A stretch of 64,000 nucleotides of DNA from an uncultured Oscillospiraceae bacterium (GCA_934526065.1 CAKSZX010000009.1:18247-82246), one strand, 5' to 3'. Counted from the stretch's first letter, positions 50,875-59,346 are shown. Numbers and translations: made by a program. The notes: a model not told the origin generated them from the letters alone.

Positions 50875-51846
50875 ATGATTAAAAGACCTTTGATTATTGA
50901 CTGCGACCCGGGTACGGACGATGCCCAGTGTATAATGATGCTTAATGCTTGCGGACTTTTTGACATAAGGGGCATAACCCCGGTACACGGCAATGTGCCG
51001 CTTGAATTTACATCAAAAAACGCTTTGTTTTTAAGCAAATACTACGGAATAAATCGGCCTGTTTACAAAGGAGCCGAAGAACGGCTTATAGTGCGCCTGC
51101 CCCGTGCGGAATATGTACACGGCAGCAACGGCTTGGGCGGTTTTGAGTACGATTTAAACGGATTGAACTTTGCCGAGGGCAAAGCCTGGGACTTTTTGTA
51201 TGAGGAAGCCGTAAAACAAAAAGGCGAACTTGAACTTGTGGCCATAGGCCCACTTACAAACATTGCAATAACAATTATGAAACACCCGGATTTCCCAAAA
51301 CTCATAAAGAAATTTGTAATCATGGGTGGTGCAAGAACCGCCGGCAATGCAACCCCTTTGGCGGAATTTAACATATATCAAGACCCCCACGCGGCGGAAA
51401 TCGTGTTTAAAGCCGGTTTTGAGGACTTTACCGTTGTGGATTTGCAGTGTTGCATGACCGCATATCTTACAAAGGAAGAGGAGGAAAAACTCGGCGCAAC
51501 CCCGAAAAACAACAGCCTTTGCGGTTTAATGCACCAAGTTGTACGCCACCGCCAAGAAAATCTGCGGAAATTGAAAGGCACAAAATACAACGATTTGGCA
51601 GAGCAAGAACGAAAAAAGATGGTGTTCTGTGACGCCGCCGCAGCCGCTGTGATGATTGACCCTACAATATCGAAGTATCAGGACTATTACATGATGTGCG
51701 AAACAAGGGGAGATAAAACCTTTGGACAGACTGTCATAGACAGATTGGGTCTTGCCGGAACCACAAATATTCACCTGGCTCTTGGCGTTGACAGAGACAG
51801 ATTCCGGCAGCTTTACTTTGATTGTCTTAAAAAATACGAGGTGTGA
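50875..51846 (+). CDS. Inosine/uridine-preferring nucleoside hydrolase, first of a tandem pair
   Basis: 323 aa. The Ca2+-binding signature DCDPGTDDA is at the N-terminus, and VAIGPLTNIAITIMKHPDF, FVIMGGARTAGNATPLAEFN and FCDAAAAAVMIDP follow as in the IunH family. It hydrolyses ribonucleosides to base and ribose in the cytoplasm for salvage. The start is the ATG at 50875 after AAGGAGACAG; the frame extends ten codons further without a site. The second nucleoside hydrolase begins 3 bases after its stop. Confidence 0.93.
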   Translation: MIKRPLIIDCDPGTDDAQCIMMLNACGLFDIRGITPVHGNVPLEFTSKNALFLSKYYGINRPVYKGAEERLIVRLPRAEYVHGSNGLGGFEYDLNGLNFAEGKAWDFLYEEAVKQKGELELVAIGPLTNIAITIMKHPDFPKLIKKFVIMGGARTAGNATPLAEFNIYQDPHAAEIVFKAGFEDFTVVDLQCCMTAYLTKEEEEKLGATPKNNSLCGLMHQVVRHRQENLRKLKGTKYNDLAEQERKKMVFCDAAAAAVMIDPTISKYQDYYMMCETRGDKTFGQTVIDRLGLAGTTNIHLALGVDRDRFRQLYFDCLKKYEV

Positions 51847-51849
51847 TCT

Positions 51850-52812
51850 ATGAATAAAAAATATATTGTAATGGACGTTGATACAGGCTGTGACGACAGC
51901 ATGGCGTTGATGCTTGCAAAGTCTTGCCCGGATATTGAAATTTTGGCTTTGACCTGTGTTTTCGGCAACAACGATGTGAATACCACAACGGAAAATACCC
52001 TTAAAGTCGCAAAAATGTTGGGTATAAACGCCCCGGTGGGCAAGGGTGCACAAAAGCCATTGATTGACCCGCCCTTGCAGGCGGATGGTTTGGGAGTTGC
52101 CATACACGGCAAAGACGGCCTTGGCAATGTAGGCGGCCGCCTTAAAAAGACAGAGGAAAATTTAAGTGACTTAACCGCTGTTGACCTTATGGCAAAGGTG
52201 ATAAAAGAGGCCCCGGAAAAAGTTACCTTAGTTGCCACAGGGCCGCTTACAAACATCGCCACATTTTTGGTAAGTTACCCGGAGTTACAGGAAAAAGTTG
52301 AGCAAATTGCGTTGATGGGCGGTGCCGCATACGGCGGAAACCTGACATTTAATGTAGAGGCCAACACAGGCCATGACCCGGAGGCCACAGCAATAGTGTT
52401 TATGAGTAGCGTCAAAAAAGTTATGTTCGGCCTTGACGCAACTATGGCTGTGTACATCACAAACCGGGAAAGACAGCTTTTGGCTGAAAACGGTGGGGAA
52501 GTAGGTGAGTTTTTGAAAGACTGCCTGCAAGCCTATGCGGACACATACAAAGCATTGGCAAATTACCCCGGGGCTGTTTTGCACGATTCTTTGCCCTTGG
52601 CATGGCTTATTGACGAAAGCTGTGTTGAACTGAAAGACGCCTATGTGGAAATTGACCTTAACGGCGCCGTAAGCCGTGGCTGTACCGTTGCGGATTTTAT
52701 GGGCATTTGCCAAAAGCCCCGGAACACAAAAATAGCCATGAGGGCAGACAGAGAAAAGATTATAAAAATGCACACCGACGGCGTAAAAGCTTTTGCAGGT
52801 GTAAAAATTTAA
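51850..52812 (+). CDS. Nucleoside hydrolase, second of a tandem pair
   Basis: 320 aa. Signature DVDTGCDDSMALM, then LVATGPLTNIATFLVSYPEL, IALMGGAAYGGNLTFNVEAN and HDSLPLAWLID. It is divergent from its upstream partner, so the pair probably covers different nucleosides (purine against pyrimidine, or ribose against deoxyribose). The ribosome site GAGGTG lies within the end of the first gene, so the two are coupled. Confidence 0.93.
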   Translation: MNKKYIVMDVDTGCDDSMALMLAKSCPDIEILALTCVFGNNDVNTTTENTLKVAKMLGINAPVGKGAQKPLIDPPLQADGLGVAIHGKDGLGNVGGRLKKTEENLSDLTAVDLMAKVIKEAPEKVTLVATGPLTNIATFLVSYPELQEKVEQIALMGGAAYGGNLTFNVEANTGHDPEATAIVFMSSVKKVMFGLDATMAVYITNRERQLLAENGGEVGEFLKDCLQAYADTYKALANYPGAVLHDSLPLAWLIDESCVELKDAYVEIDLNGAVSRGCTVADFMGICQKPRNTKIAMRADREKIIKMHTDGVKAFAGVKI

Positions 52813-52837
52813 AATTTTTAACGGATAATAAATTAAA

Positions 52838-52870
52838 CAACCTCCGCAGTTTGAAAATCTGCGGAGGTTG
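52838..52870. terminator. Terminator between the nucleoside hydrolases and the bactofilin gene
   Basis: CAACCTCCGCAG / CTGCGGAGGTTG, a perfect 12-bp stem with a 9-nt loop. Confidence 0.8.
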
Positions 52871-52909
52871 CTTGTTATTTTTGCGTGGAAATTATGTATT
52901 TTTATATTA

Positions 52910-53479
52910 TTACGCCTTTGCAACGGCAATCTTACCGTCGATATATGCGCCCCGGCTAATGCTCAATGTCTTAGCCGAAATATCACCTGTAATGTGAGCT
53001 GTGGAATCAAATGAGGCTGTTTCTTTAACCGTAACATTACCTGTAACGTTGCCGGAGCAGTAGATGCTCTCCCGGTTTACATTGCCGTTAATTGAGGAGC
53101 CGTCGGCAATTTTAACTTTGCCGGAAGCAGTTACATTGCCCTTTAAAGCCTTTTGCAAAATTTCAACATCGCCGGCAATAATGTCACCCTCTACATCTGT
53201 GTAAGTTTTAACATTGCCTTTGCTTTCGATATTGCCTTTAAATATGCCGTAAATTTCAACATCGCCCTGTGCTTTCAAAGTGCCTTCAAAATAAGCGCCC
53301 TCTGAAATAACTGTGGCCTGATAATTCTTTTCCGCAGACGGGGCAGCAGATGCGACAGTTTCTTTCACAACATTTTCGGTCTTTGCGGCAGCTTTTTCGA
53401 CCTTTTCTTCTGTTTTGCCGTTAGTTTTGCCTACGCCGAAAAGTTCGTTCATAGCCTGACCAAAATTTTCCTTTGCCAT
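52910..53479 (-). CDS. Bactofilin (polymer-forming cytoskeletal protein)
   Basis: 189 aa. The low-complexity Glu/Lys/Ala N-terminus (about 1-48) is followed by the bactofilin beta-helix (about 50-185), seen as repeated short strands with alternating Gly and Asp/Asn (GTLKAQGDVEIYGIFKGNIE, KGNVTASGKVKIADGSSING, CSGNVTGNVTV). It self-assembles into filaments and often positions cell-wall enzymes. GGAGG precedes ATG 53479. The polysaccharide deacetylase gene lies upstream on the same strand. Confidence 0.92.
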   Translation of the reverse strand: MAKENFGQAMNELFGVGKTNGKTEEKVEKAAAKTENVVKETVASAAPSAEKNYQATVISEGAYFEGTLKAQGDVEIYGIFKGNIESKGNVKTYTDVEGDIIAGDVEILQKALKGNVTASGKVKIADGSSINGNVNRESIYCSGNVTGNVTVKETASFDSTAHITGDISAKTLSISRGAYIDGKIAVAKA

Positions 53480-53536
53480 GTGTATATAATCCTCCTGAGA
53501 TATATGTTGTATATAAAATTTGTAAAAATTTATATC

Positions 53537-54460
53537 TTAATAACTGTACGAAAAAACTATCGGCTTAATGTCCGGTGTAAGTGTGTCAAATTCGTAACCG
53601 GCCTCTCGCAACTGCCGAATTATTTCCGGCACTGCCCGGGCGGTGGTATTGCGGTAGTGGGAATCGTGCATAAGCACTATGCTGCGGCTGTATTTTTTCG
53701 ACCCGGTTACAACATTGTTAAGCACCTGCTCTTTTGTTAAACCACGCTGTGAGGCGTCCCCGGAGGAAACATTCCAGTCACAGGGGATAAAGCCCCTGCG
53801 CAGCATTTCCGATATAATTTCGTGATTTATCCGATAGTTGTAGGCATTTATACTGCCCCCGGCCATTCTGAAATACACCGGCGTAACCCCGGTGGTTTCT
53901 TTTATAAGACAAAAAAGTTTATACATATCGTCAAGGTAGTCCTCAACAGACTGATAAACCTTGTTATAATCGTGTGTGTAGGAGTGCATGGCAATAGTGT
54001 GACCTTGCGCCACTATATCGCGCATAGCTTGTTTTGAGTATTCGTCGCTTTTGCCCACAACAAAAAATGTGGCTTTTACATCCCGTTCGGACAAAGCGTT
54101 TAAAACTTCATAGGTTCTTTCCGACGGGCCGTCGTCAAATGTAAGGTACACCGTGTTTTCCTTTACGGTGTCAGCGGTTATTTCAACCCCGGAGTAAAAA
54201 TCCGGGTACAAGTCCTTATAGGGGGAACCCTCAGGGTACAAGGCGGTTTTCTTCTCGTCCTCGAACTGCTGTTCTTCATTTGAAATTTGGGTTTGCAACC
54301 GCCGATTGTCCGCCAATGCGGATTTGTACTTTGACTTGTAAATAAAAGAAGTGCAGGTGGGTACAATTATAGCGGTTACAAATCCGGCCAATATTAAGTT
54401 TTTGTAGAATTTAACACTACCGATGTAATCGCCCATTTTCCACTGTCTTTCCGTTTTCAT
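53537..54460 (-). CDS. Polysaccharide deacetylase (NodB domain), membrane-anchored
   Basis: 307 aa. A single N-terminal membrane helix (ILAGFVTAIIVPTCTSFIY) is followed by a coiled coil (about 45-75) and the NodB domain (about 100-300) with TFDDGPSERT (catalytic Asp-Asp), HSYTHDY (zinc His pair) and a late IVLMHDSHYRN. It de-N-acetylates peptidoglycan or another surface glycan. It precedes the bactofilin gene with 57 bases between them and is probably cotranscribed, which fits cell-wall remodelling. Confidence 0.92.
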   Translation of the reverse strand: MKTERQWKMGDYIGSVKFYKNLILAGFVTAIIVPTCTSFIYKSKYKSALADNRRLQTQISNEEQQFEDEKKTALYPEGSPYKDLYPDFYSGVEITADTVKENTVYLTFDDGPSERTYEVLNALSERDVKATFFVVGKSDEYSKQAMRDIVAQGHTIAMHSYTHDYNKVYQSVEDYLDDMYKLFCLIKETTGVTPVYFRMAGGSINAYNYRINHEIISEMLRRGFIPCDWNVSSGDASQRGLTKEQVLNNVVTGSKKYSRSIVLMHDSHYRNTTARAVPEIIRQLREAGYEFDTLTPDIKPIVFSYSY

Positions 54461-54631
54461 TTACACAGCACAGTTTATGCGTGCTGGCTTTTAGTTAAGA
54501 ACTTATATAAATAACCTAAGTACATATGTATATATATTTATACAGCAATATCCATAATTTGTCAATAATTAGCGAAGATTGTCAAAGTGAAGATTAACTG
54601 AATTTTACACAATACGGTATTGAAAAATATA

Positions 54632-54664
54632 AAAAGCCGAAACCCACATAAGGTTTCGGCTTTT
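54632..54664 (-). terminator. Terminator of the tRNA-Ala gene
   Basis: On the minus strand, AAAAGCCGAAACC / GGTTTCGGCTTTT with a 7-nt loop and a T tail. Confidence 0.88.
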
Positions 54665-54671
54665 AGAGGTT

Positions 54672-54747
54672 TGGTGGACCTGAAGAGATTCGAACTCTCG
54701 ACCTCTGCGATGCGAACGCAGCGCTCTACCAACTGAGCCACAGGCCC
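54672..54747 (-). tRNA. tRNA-Ala (CGC), CCA encoded
   Basis: 76 nt. The acceptor stem GGGCCTG / CAGGTCC contains the G3-U70 wobble pair that marks alanine. The anticodon stem-loop CTGCG-TTCGCAT-CGCAG gives anticodon CGC for codon GCG. The T arm GAGAG-TTCGAAT-CTCTT is intact. CCA is encoded. The gene is transcribed on the minus strand with its terminator just beyond. Confidence 0.93.
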
Positions 54748-54963
54748 AAATCTTTAATCCAAAAATCATTATAGCAAACTGTTGACATAAATTCAAGATA
54801 TTTTGTGAATTTCTCGGTGTGAAACAGTCAAAAAATAAGTCGTTTATCCCGTTTTGCCACCCGGTGATAAATTTGTGAATTTAATCAAAAGGCATATTTT
54901 GCTTAATTGACTTAATAATAGATTTAGGTTAATATAAATAAAAAAGAACAGGGAGTTGAAGCA

Positions 54964-55887
54964 ATGAAGAAGTACACCGAAAAAATACCGTCCCGGGACG
55001 GCAAAACCGATATAAATGTTGTGGTTTGGGAATCAAATCAGCCGACAGCGGTTTTGCAGCTTATCCACGGTATGAGCGAATATATAGACAGATACGATGA
55101 TTTTGCAAGGTTTTTAACAGAGAACGGCTTTAATGTAATAGGCCATGACCATTTGGGCCACGGCTATTCCGTATCAGATGAGAGAAACTACGGATTTTTT
55201 GCAGATAAAAACGGTGACGAAATCATTATTGAGGATATTCACTCGGTGACGGAGCTTGCAAAGGAGAAGTGGCAGGGCTTGCCGAATTATATTTTGGGGC
55301 ACAGCATGGGCTCTTTCTGTTTGAGACAATATCTGACCCAGTACAGCCGGGAGGTTTACGGTGCGGTAATAGTAGGCACAGGTTGGATACCTGCACCCTT
55401 GGCAAAATTGGGTAAAAAGGTGGCAACAGGGGTTTGCGCCTCAAAGGGGGATCACACAGTAAATTCCGTGCTTGTAAAGCTGACCCTTGGCAGTAACAAC
55501 AAAAAATTTGCCCCTAACAGAACCGGGTTCGATTGGCTTTCCCGAGATGAAAAACAGGTTGATAAGTACATTGCCGACAGACTTTGCGGATTTGATTTTA
55601 CCGCCGGGGCATATAGGGATTTCTTTTGTATTTTGGAAAAACTGGGTGAAAATAAAAAGCTTGCAGGGGTTAGAAAATCCCTGCCCGTGCTTATTACCTC
55701 CGGCAGCGTTGACCCGGTAGGGGGCAAAAAAGCCTGCGAAAAATTGTACGCTCAGTGGAAAAAATGCCATATGGAAGATGTTTCCTTAAAATTGTGGGAA
55801 AATGACAGGCACGAAATAATCAACGAAATTGACAATCGGGAAATATACAGATATATACTCTCATGGTTAAAAGGCAGGATAAGATAA
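54964..55887 (+). CDS. Alpha/beta hydrolase (lysophospholipase/monoglyceride lipase-like)
   Basis: 307 aa. Oxyanion-hole motif LIHGMSEYIDRYDDFARFL, HDHLGHG, nucleophile elbow LGHSMGS, acid region ITSGSVDPVGG and a late catalytic His in NDRHEIINE. It belongs to the serine hydrolases acting on monoacylglycerols or lysophospholipids (Hydrolase_4). No signal peptide. AGGGAGTTGAAGCA precedes the ATG. Confidence 0.9.
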   Translation: MKKYTEKIPSRDGKTDINVVVWESNQPTAVLQLIHGMSEYIDRYDDFARFLTENGFNVIGHDHLGHGYSVSDERNYGFFADKNGDEIIIEDIHSVTELAKEKWQGLPNYILGHSMGSFCLRQYLTQYSREVYGAVIVGTGWIPAPLAKLGKKVATGVCASKGDHTVNSVLVKLTLGSNNKKFAPNRTGFDWLSRDEKQVDKYIADRLCGFDFTAGAYRDFFCILEKLGENKKLAGVRKSLPVLITSGSVDPVGGKKACEKLYAQWKKCHMEDVSLKLWENDRHEIINEIDNREIYRYILSWLKGRIR

Positions 55888-55908
55888 GGAAGCATCTGTC
55901 TGAAATAA

Positions 55909-55946
55909 ACGCCGACAGCTTTATAATTTAAGCCGTCGGCGTTTTT
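55909..55946. terminator. Terminator between the hydrolase and the ClbS/DfsB gene
   Basis: ACGCCGAC / GTCGGCGT with a loop that itself pairs at its base, then TTTT. Confidence 0.8.
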
Positions 55947-55958
55947 CTGTTTTAAAAA

Positions 55959-56477
55959 TTACAGGACAAGTTTTTTCCATTTTCTGATTTTAGTTCTGAA
56001 TGTTCCGAATGGGGCTACGGTATTCACATGAATGAATTTGTAAACCTCCCACACTGCCGTTTTTGTGGCGCTGTCTGCCCATTTTCTCATATGTGGCATA
56101 AATAATTCTTCCTCGCTCATTGAATCAATCATCGTACAGACAGAGATTACATTTTCGGTTAACATTTCTTTTAGCTGTGCTAAGGATAGGTGAGAGTAGG
56201 TGTCCGTAAACCACTGATATAAATCCCCCAGTTGGTTCCATTTAAACATCTCACAGGGCGTTTTTACCGAAATTCCGTTTTTTTCATCCCTCTCCCATTT
56301 TAAAAGCAAGGTTGTCCATCCTACCTGATAGGCAAGGTTTTCCGCAGGTGTTCTGTCTACATCGTCCGCTCTCTTGTCCTTTAAAATCTCCGGAATATCG
56401 TCAAATTCCGAGATGTATTTCTCAAAGCTCTTGATTATTTCGCCTTTTAATTCTTCCTTGTCTTTATATGTTCTCAA
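55959..56477 (-). CDS. ClbS/DfsB family four-helix bundle protein (DUF1706)
   Basis: 172 aa. It opens with YKDKEELKGEIIKSFEKYIS, and the middle NLAYQVGWTTLLLKWERDE and C-terminal AVWEVYKFIHVNTVAPFGTF are the family signature, where the histidine after FI is conserved. Relatives include ClbS, a cyclopropane hydrolase giving colibactin resistance, but most members are of unknown role. The ATG 56477 site is weak (GGATAATTT). Confidence 0.9.
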   Translation of the reverse strand: MRTYKDKEELKGEIIKSFEKYISEFDDIPEILKDKRADDVDRTPAENLAYQVGWTTLLLKWERDEKNGISVKTPCEMFKWNQLGDLYQWFTDTYSHLSLAQLKEMLTENVISVCTMIDSMSEEELFMPHMRKWADSATKTAVWEVYKFIHVNTVAPFGTFRTKIRKWKKLVL

Positions 56478-56558
56478 ATTAAATTATCCTCAAATCCTTG
56501 TTTTTGAAGTATTATATCACAGAAAAATCGACTTTTCCACCGAGAAGTAAGGGGCAAC

Positions 56559-56631
56559 AGACGGCGGGTAGAAATTTTCATAAATGTGATGTATAATATG
56601 CGATATTGAAGATTGATAAATCGGAATTTGT
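56559..56631 (+). repeat. Cassette leader repeat, copy 1
   Basis: Seventy-odd bases beginning AGACGGCGGGTAGAAATTTT and ending ATAAATCGGAATTTGT, repeated with few changes at 57157-57228. It contains TATAAT at about 56591-56596 and the approach to the ribosome site, so it appears to be a duplicated promoter and 5' UTR. Confidence 0.75.
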
Positions 56632-56647
56632 AACGGAGGTATTTGCT

Positions 56648-56794
56648 ATGAAAGGAATTAAGATTGAGTTATTGGGCATTGCAACAATACTTTTAGGAAT
56701 TGCTGTGACAACAAATAATTTCTTTGGATATTTTCTTGGTATTCTTGGATTTGGCATTGCTGTAGCCGGCTGTTTTCTAAAAGATAAGCACTGA
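56648..56794 (+). CDS. Small two-helix membrane protein
   Basis: 48 aa. Two hydrophobic helices (GIKIELLGIATILLGIAV and GYFLGILGFGIAVAGCFL) with a short polar turn. The start is the ATG at 56648 after ACGGAGG; the frame is open further upstream only because the repeated leader lacks stops. It is flanked by a cassette leader and terminator that recur around the next small gene. Function unknown. Confidence 0.65.
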   Translation: MKGIKIELLGIATILLGIAVTTNNFFGYFLGILGFGIAVAGCFLKDKH

Positions 56795-56822
56795 TAACTT
56801 CGCATTTGTCAAACTAAAACAC

Positions 56823-56857
56823 AAGACCGCTTACAAAGGTGTAGGCGGTCTTATTTC
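56823..56857 (+). terminator. Cassette terminator, copy 1
   Basis: AAGACCGCTTACA / TGTAGGCGGTCTT with an AAGG loop, then ATTT. The same stem recurs at 57438. Downstream to 57156 no gene is seen; that stretch holds sequence also found near 59389-59720. Confidence 0.8.
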
Positions 56858-56878
56858 GTGTTCAAATATATTTAATTC

Positions 56879-57120
56879 TGAGCTTTCACCGGTTGAGGTC
56901 GAATTTGCTTATGAGATTTTCTGCATTTTTAGTTTCTTTGTCTTTGAGTAAAAAAATAGCCGAAAATATTTGATTTTATCGGTTTTTTCGAGATTTTAGT
57001 GCTAATCAATTCTCTTTGATAATCTGCAGATTTTGTGCCGGTTTTTCCATTCGTTTTAGCAAGGTATAAGCAAATGCAAGGATTTTTGGAATTCTAAATT
57101 TTTAAAAAATTTTATGAATG
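56879..57120. repeat. Element-junction-like repeat, copy A
   Basis: GCTTTCACCGGTTGAGGTCG and the following ATTTGCTTATGAGATTTT recur at 59389-59430. The later part (TTGATTTTATCGG, GTGCTAATCAATTCTC, AGCAAGGTATAAGCAAATGC) aligns with 59600-59720, next to the tRNA-Arg fragment. It appears to be the relic of an earlier integration junction. No gene in these bases. Confidence 0.6.
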
Positions 57121-57156
57121 AAAAGGCCGCCTATTTTCCTCAAATTAGAGGTCAGT

Positions 57157-57228
57157 AGACGGTGGGTAGAAATTTTTATATTTATGATGTATAATTGTGA
57201 TATTGAAGATTGATAAATCGGAATTTGT
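57157..57228 (+). repeat. Cassette leader repeat, copy 2
   Basis: A near copy of 56559-56631 (AGACGGTGGGTAGAAATTTT, then GATAAATCGGAATTTGTGG), placed 598 bases downstream and leading into the second small membrane protein. Confidence 0.75.
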
Positions 57229-57241
57229 GGAGGAAACAAAC

Positions 57242-57412
57242 ATGGAAGATAATAAATCAATGACTGTCAAGAAAACGGTAAAATCAGGAATAACTTTTGG
57301 AAGTGCATTAGCTATGGTTATTAGTTATACAACGTGGAAGTCTGTCGGCTGGGCGATTTTTCATGGATTACTTAGTTGGGTGTATGTCATATATTTCCTT
57401 TTGCGCTATTAA
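57242..57412 (+). CDS. Small membrane protein of the second cassette
   Basis: 56 aa. A charged N-terminus (MEDNKSMTVKKTVKSG) is followed by two hydrophobic segments (TFGSALAMVISYTTW and VGWAIFHGLLSWVYVIYFLL). The start is the ATG at 57242 after GTGGAGGAAAC. It is unlike the 48-aa protein in sequence, although both are framed by the same leader and terminator repeats. Function unknown. Confidence 0.65.
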   Translation: MEDNKSMTVKKTVKSGITFGSALAMVISYTTWKSVGWAIFHGLLSWVYVIYFLLRY

Positions 57413-57437
57413 ATTCCAGTTTATCGAAATAAAACAT

Positions 57438-57472
57438 AAGACCGCTTACAAGGGTGTAGGCGGTCTTATTTC
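57438..57472 (+). terminator. Cassette terminator, copy 2
   Basis: AAGACCGCTTACA / TGTAGGCGGTCTT with an AGGG loop, then ATTTCG, near-identical to 56823-56857. The 200 bases that follow hold a partial third copy of the junction repeat (57578-57605) and a weak CTCGGT / ACCGAG hairpin (57646-57662). Confidence 0.8.
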
Positions 57473-57683
57473 GTGGCAAGGTTATTTGATTTTGAGTTTT
57501 CTTCTCTTGGCAGAAAGCACTGTGTAAAGAACATCGTCAACTTTGTCGGTATATCTGCCTTGTCTGTTAGCAGAGGTCAAATTTGCTGATGAAAATTTGT
57601 GATTTTTTCGTTTCTGTTGTTTCTTCTATTTAATCGCCTGCACCTCGGTCTGTTACCGAGTTTTATTTATTTTACTCACTTAG

Positions 57684-58436
57684 CTAAATCGGAACTTGAC
57701 GAACTAACCTCTTTACTCTTTCAACATAATCATCTGCATGATTTATGCTAATATCTCCGTGATAATATCCTTGTAATACTTCAAGTTCACTATTTGGTAT
57801 TAAATGAACAATTTTAGTTGCTGATTTTTTCATAATAGGTCTTTCTTTACTTCCAACTAATACGAGGGTCTTTGCTTTAGTATGCGATAAAGTGTTTTTT
57901 ACTTCATAATTAGAATTTGACTTCATAAAAGCAATTAAATTATCTTTTGTAATTTTACAAGTATCTTCATAATATAGAGCAAACAAGCTTTTTTTAAGTT
58001 TCAAACTTTTAAATTGTAGTTTTGAAAACCACTTTTTACTTATCAAACAATATGATAAATTAAATATTGGCTCTATCATTTTATAGGTAAAGTCCATTGG
58101 AATTACCAAAGCACTTTCAATAATAGCACATTCACATATATTAGGATTTTTAGATAATATTTCTAATAAAATTTGTCCGCCTAATGATAACCCTCCAATT
58201 AGTTTTACTTTTCCATTATAATTTTTATTTATAAAATTTATTATTTCTAGAGCATTGCTTTCAATAGAAGTAAAATTTGTATCACTTCCTGAATGTCCAT
58301 CTAATATAGGAATAACTATGTGAAATTCATTTTCAAGCAAGGATATTTCATCTATATAATTCCACCAAGAAAGACCTCCACCGTGTAATAAAATTATAAT
58401 ATCATTATTCTTTGATCCATATTCTTTATATTCCAT
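57684..58436 (-). CDS. Alpha/beta hydrolase, foreign base composition
   Basis: 250 aa. Oxyanion motif ILLHGGGLSWWNYID, VIPILDGHSGSD and nucleophile elbow LIGGLSLGGQ; the His is probably in YYHGDISINH. It recalls peroxidase/esterase-type serine hydrolases. Substrate unknown. The gene is much richer in A and T (Ile, Asn and Lys as ATA/AAT/AAA) than the chromosome around it, a sign of recent transfer. GAGGTGTAAG precedes ATG 58436. Its promoter region is repeated before the next gene. Confidence 0.82.
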   Translation of the reverse strand: MEYKEYGSKNNDIIILLHGGGLSWWNYIDEISLLENEFHIVIPILDGHSGSDTNFTSIESNALEIINFINKNYNGKVKLIGGLSLGGQILLEILSKNPNICECAIIESALVIPMDFTYKMIEPIFNLSYCLISKKWFSKLQFKSLKLKKSLFALYYEDTCKITKDNLIAFMKSNSNYEVKNTLSHTKAKTLVLVGSKERPIMKKSATKIVHLIPNSELEVLQGYYHGDISINHADDYVERVKRLVRQVPI

Positions 58437-58486
58437 CTTACACCTCTAAATTTTCATTTAGCCGGCTGATTGTACCACATAAAACG
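58437..58486 (-). promoter_or_regulatory. Duplicated promoter region, copy 1
   Basis: On the minus strand TTTTATGTGGTACAATCAGC, then CGGCTAAATGAAAATTTAGA, leads to the hydrolase start. TACAAT is the likely -10. The same arrangement is found at 59006-59036 upstream of the P-loop gene. Confidence 0.6.
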
Positions 58487-58489
58487 GTA

Positions 58490-58984
58490 TTACAACAGCT
58501 TTATCTCATTGGCAATCATGGCCACGGTTTTGGCGTTGGTATCAATTTTAACGGTATTGAGTGCTTGATACATCGGTATTCTTGCTATGCTTCGCTCAAT
58601 TATATCTTCAGAACGGATACCTCTTTCTACATCCATTGCCAGTCTTTCACACAAAGTCTTTTCATCTGCTACAAGCGAGATGCATTTCACCTTACAGTTC
58701 TGTGTATCCAGCTTTTCAAGTATGGAATTGATAATACTCTGCTCGTGCATCACCCAACAAAAAATGATATTCTCGTATGCGGAACACTTCAGAAAATTAT
58801 TGAGTAAATAACAAATATTATTTGTCACCATTGCTTTTGTTTCATCGGTTACTTGGAACGGACTTGCATCCCAGCACCAATCTCCGTCAAGAAATACGCT
58901 ATTCGGCAAATCCTGTTTGAGCTGCTGGCACACAGTTGTTTTTCCAATTCCCATAGTGCCACCAACCATATATAAAGTTTTCAT
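58490..58984 (-). CDS. P-loop ATP-binding protein, small kinase-like
   Basis: 164 aa from ATG 58984; ATG 58987 and GTG 58993 are alternatives close to the AGGTG ribosome site. Walker A GGTMGIGKTT near residue 9; DGDWCWDASPF is like the substrate region of nucleoside/shikimate-type kinases; RSIARIPMYQAL lies near the end. The family resembles the AAA_18/AAA_33 small kinases, some of which modify antibiotics or nucleosides. Substrate unknown. It stands just upstream of the AT-rich hydrolase with a homologous promoter. Confidence 0.78.
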   Translation of the reverse strand: MKTLYMVGGTMGIGKTTVCQQLKQDLPNSVFLDGDWCWDASPFQVTDETKAMVTNNICYLLNNFLKCSAYENIIFCWVMHEQSIINSILEKLDTQNCKVKCISLVADEKTLCERLAMDVERGIRSEDIIERSIARIPMYQALNTVKIDTNAKTVAMIANEIKLL

Positions 58985-59005
58985 CATTCGCACCTACAAA
59001 TTCTT

Positions 59006-59036
59006 ATTTAGCTGACTGATTGTACCACATAAATAT
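59006..59036 (-). promoter_or_regulatory. Duplicated promoter region, copy 2
   Basis: On the minus strand TTTATGTGGTACAATCAGTC, then AGCTAAATAAGAATTTG, with TACAAT as the -10, ahead of the P-loop gene. Close copy of 58447-58486. Confidence 0.6.
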
Positions 59037-59346
59037 GAAAAATTCTACACATTAAAGCGAAAAGAAAAGGGCAAGACCATTTTGTGATCTTGCCGTTGAG
59101 CCTCAATTCGTAGGTAATACTTGAATGTCGCAAGCTATGGAAAACTACAGGCGGTAGGTTGTTGTCTTTGATTAGTTTCTGCAATGCACGGGTGATGATT
59201 TGGCTCTCCATCGGTCTGCCATTTGCATTACAGAATACGAGGTTAAAATCTTGGAACTCGTCACCGAACAGTTCCTTGTATTCCTGAATTTCCCGATAAC
59301 ATTCTTTGAGCATTTCTGCCACCGTTTTAGGCAGAAGTGCCTTTTA
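59037..59346 (-). pseudogene. Remnant of a tyrosine integrase
   Basis: A fragment with LLPKTVAEMLKECYREIQEY, FCNANGRPMESQIITRALQK and VVFHSLRHSSITYELRLNG aligns with the central-to-HxxR part of the intact integrase at 59898 (LLERKKQIDEMKELFGDE, HSSGRPMEGQVINRALKK, VVFHSFRHASITYKLKWNG). The N-terminal half and the active-site Tyr are lost. After the LNG the reading frame (open to 59008) runs into unrelated sequence. It is evidence for an earlier element at the same place. Confidence 0.8.
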
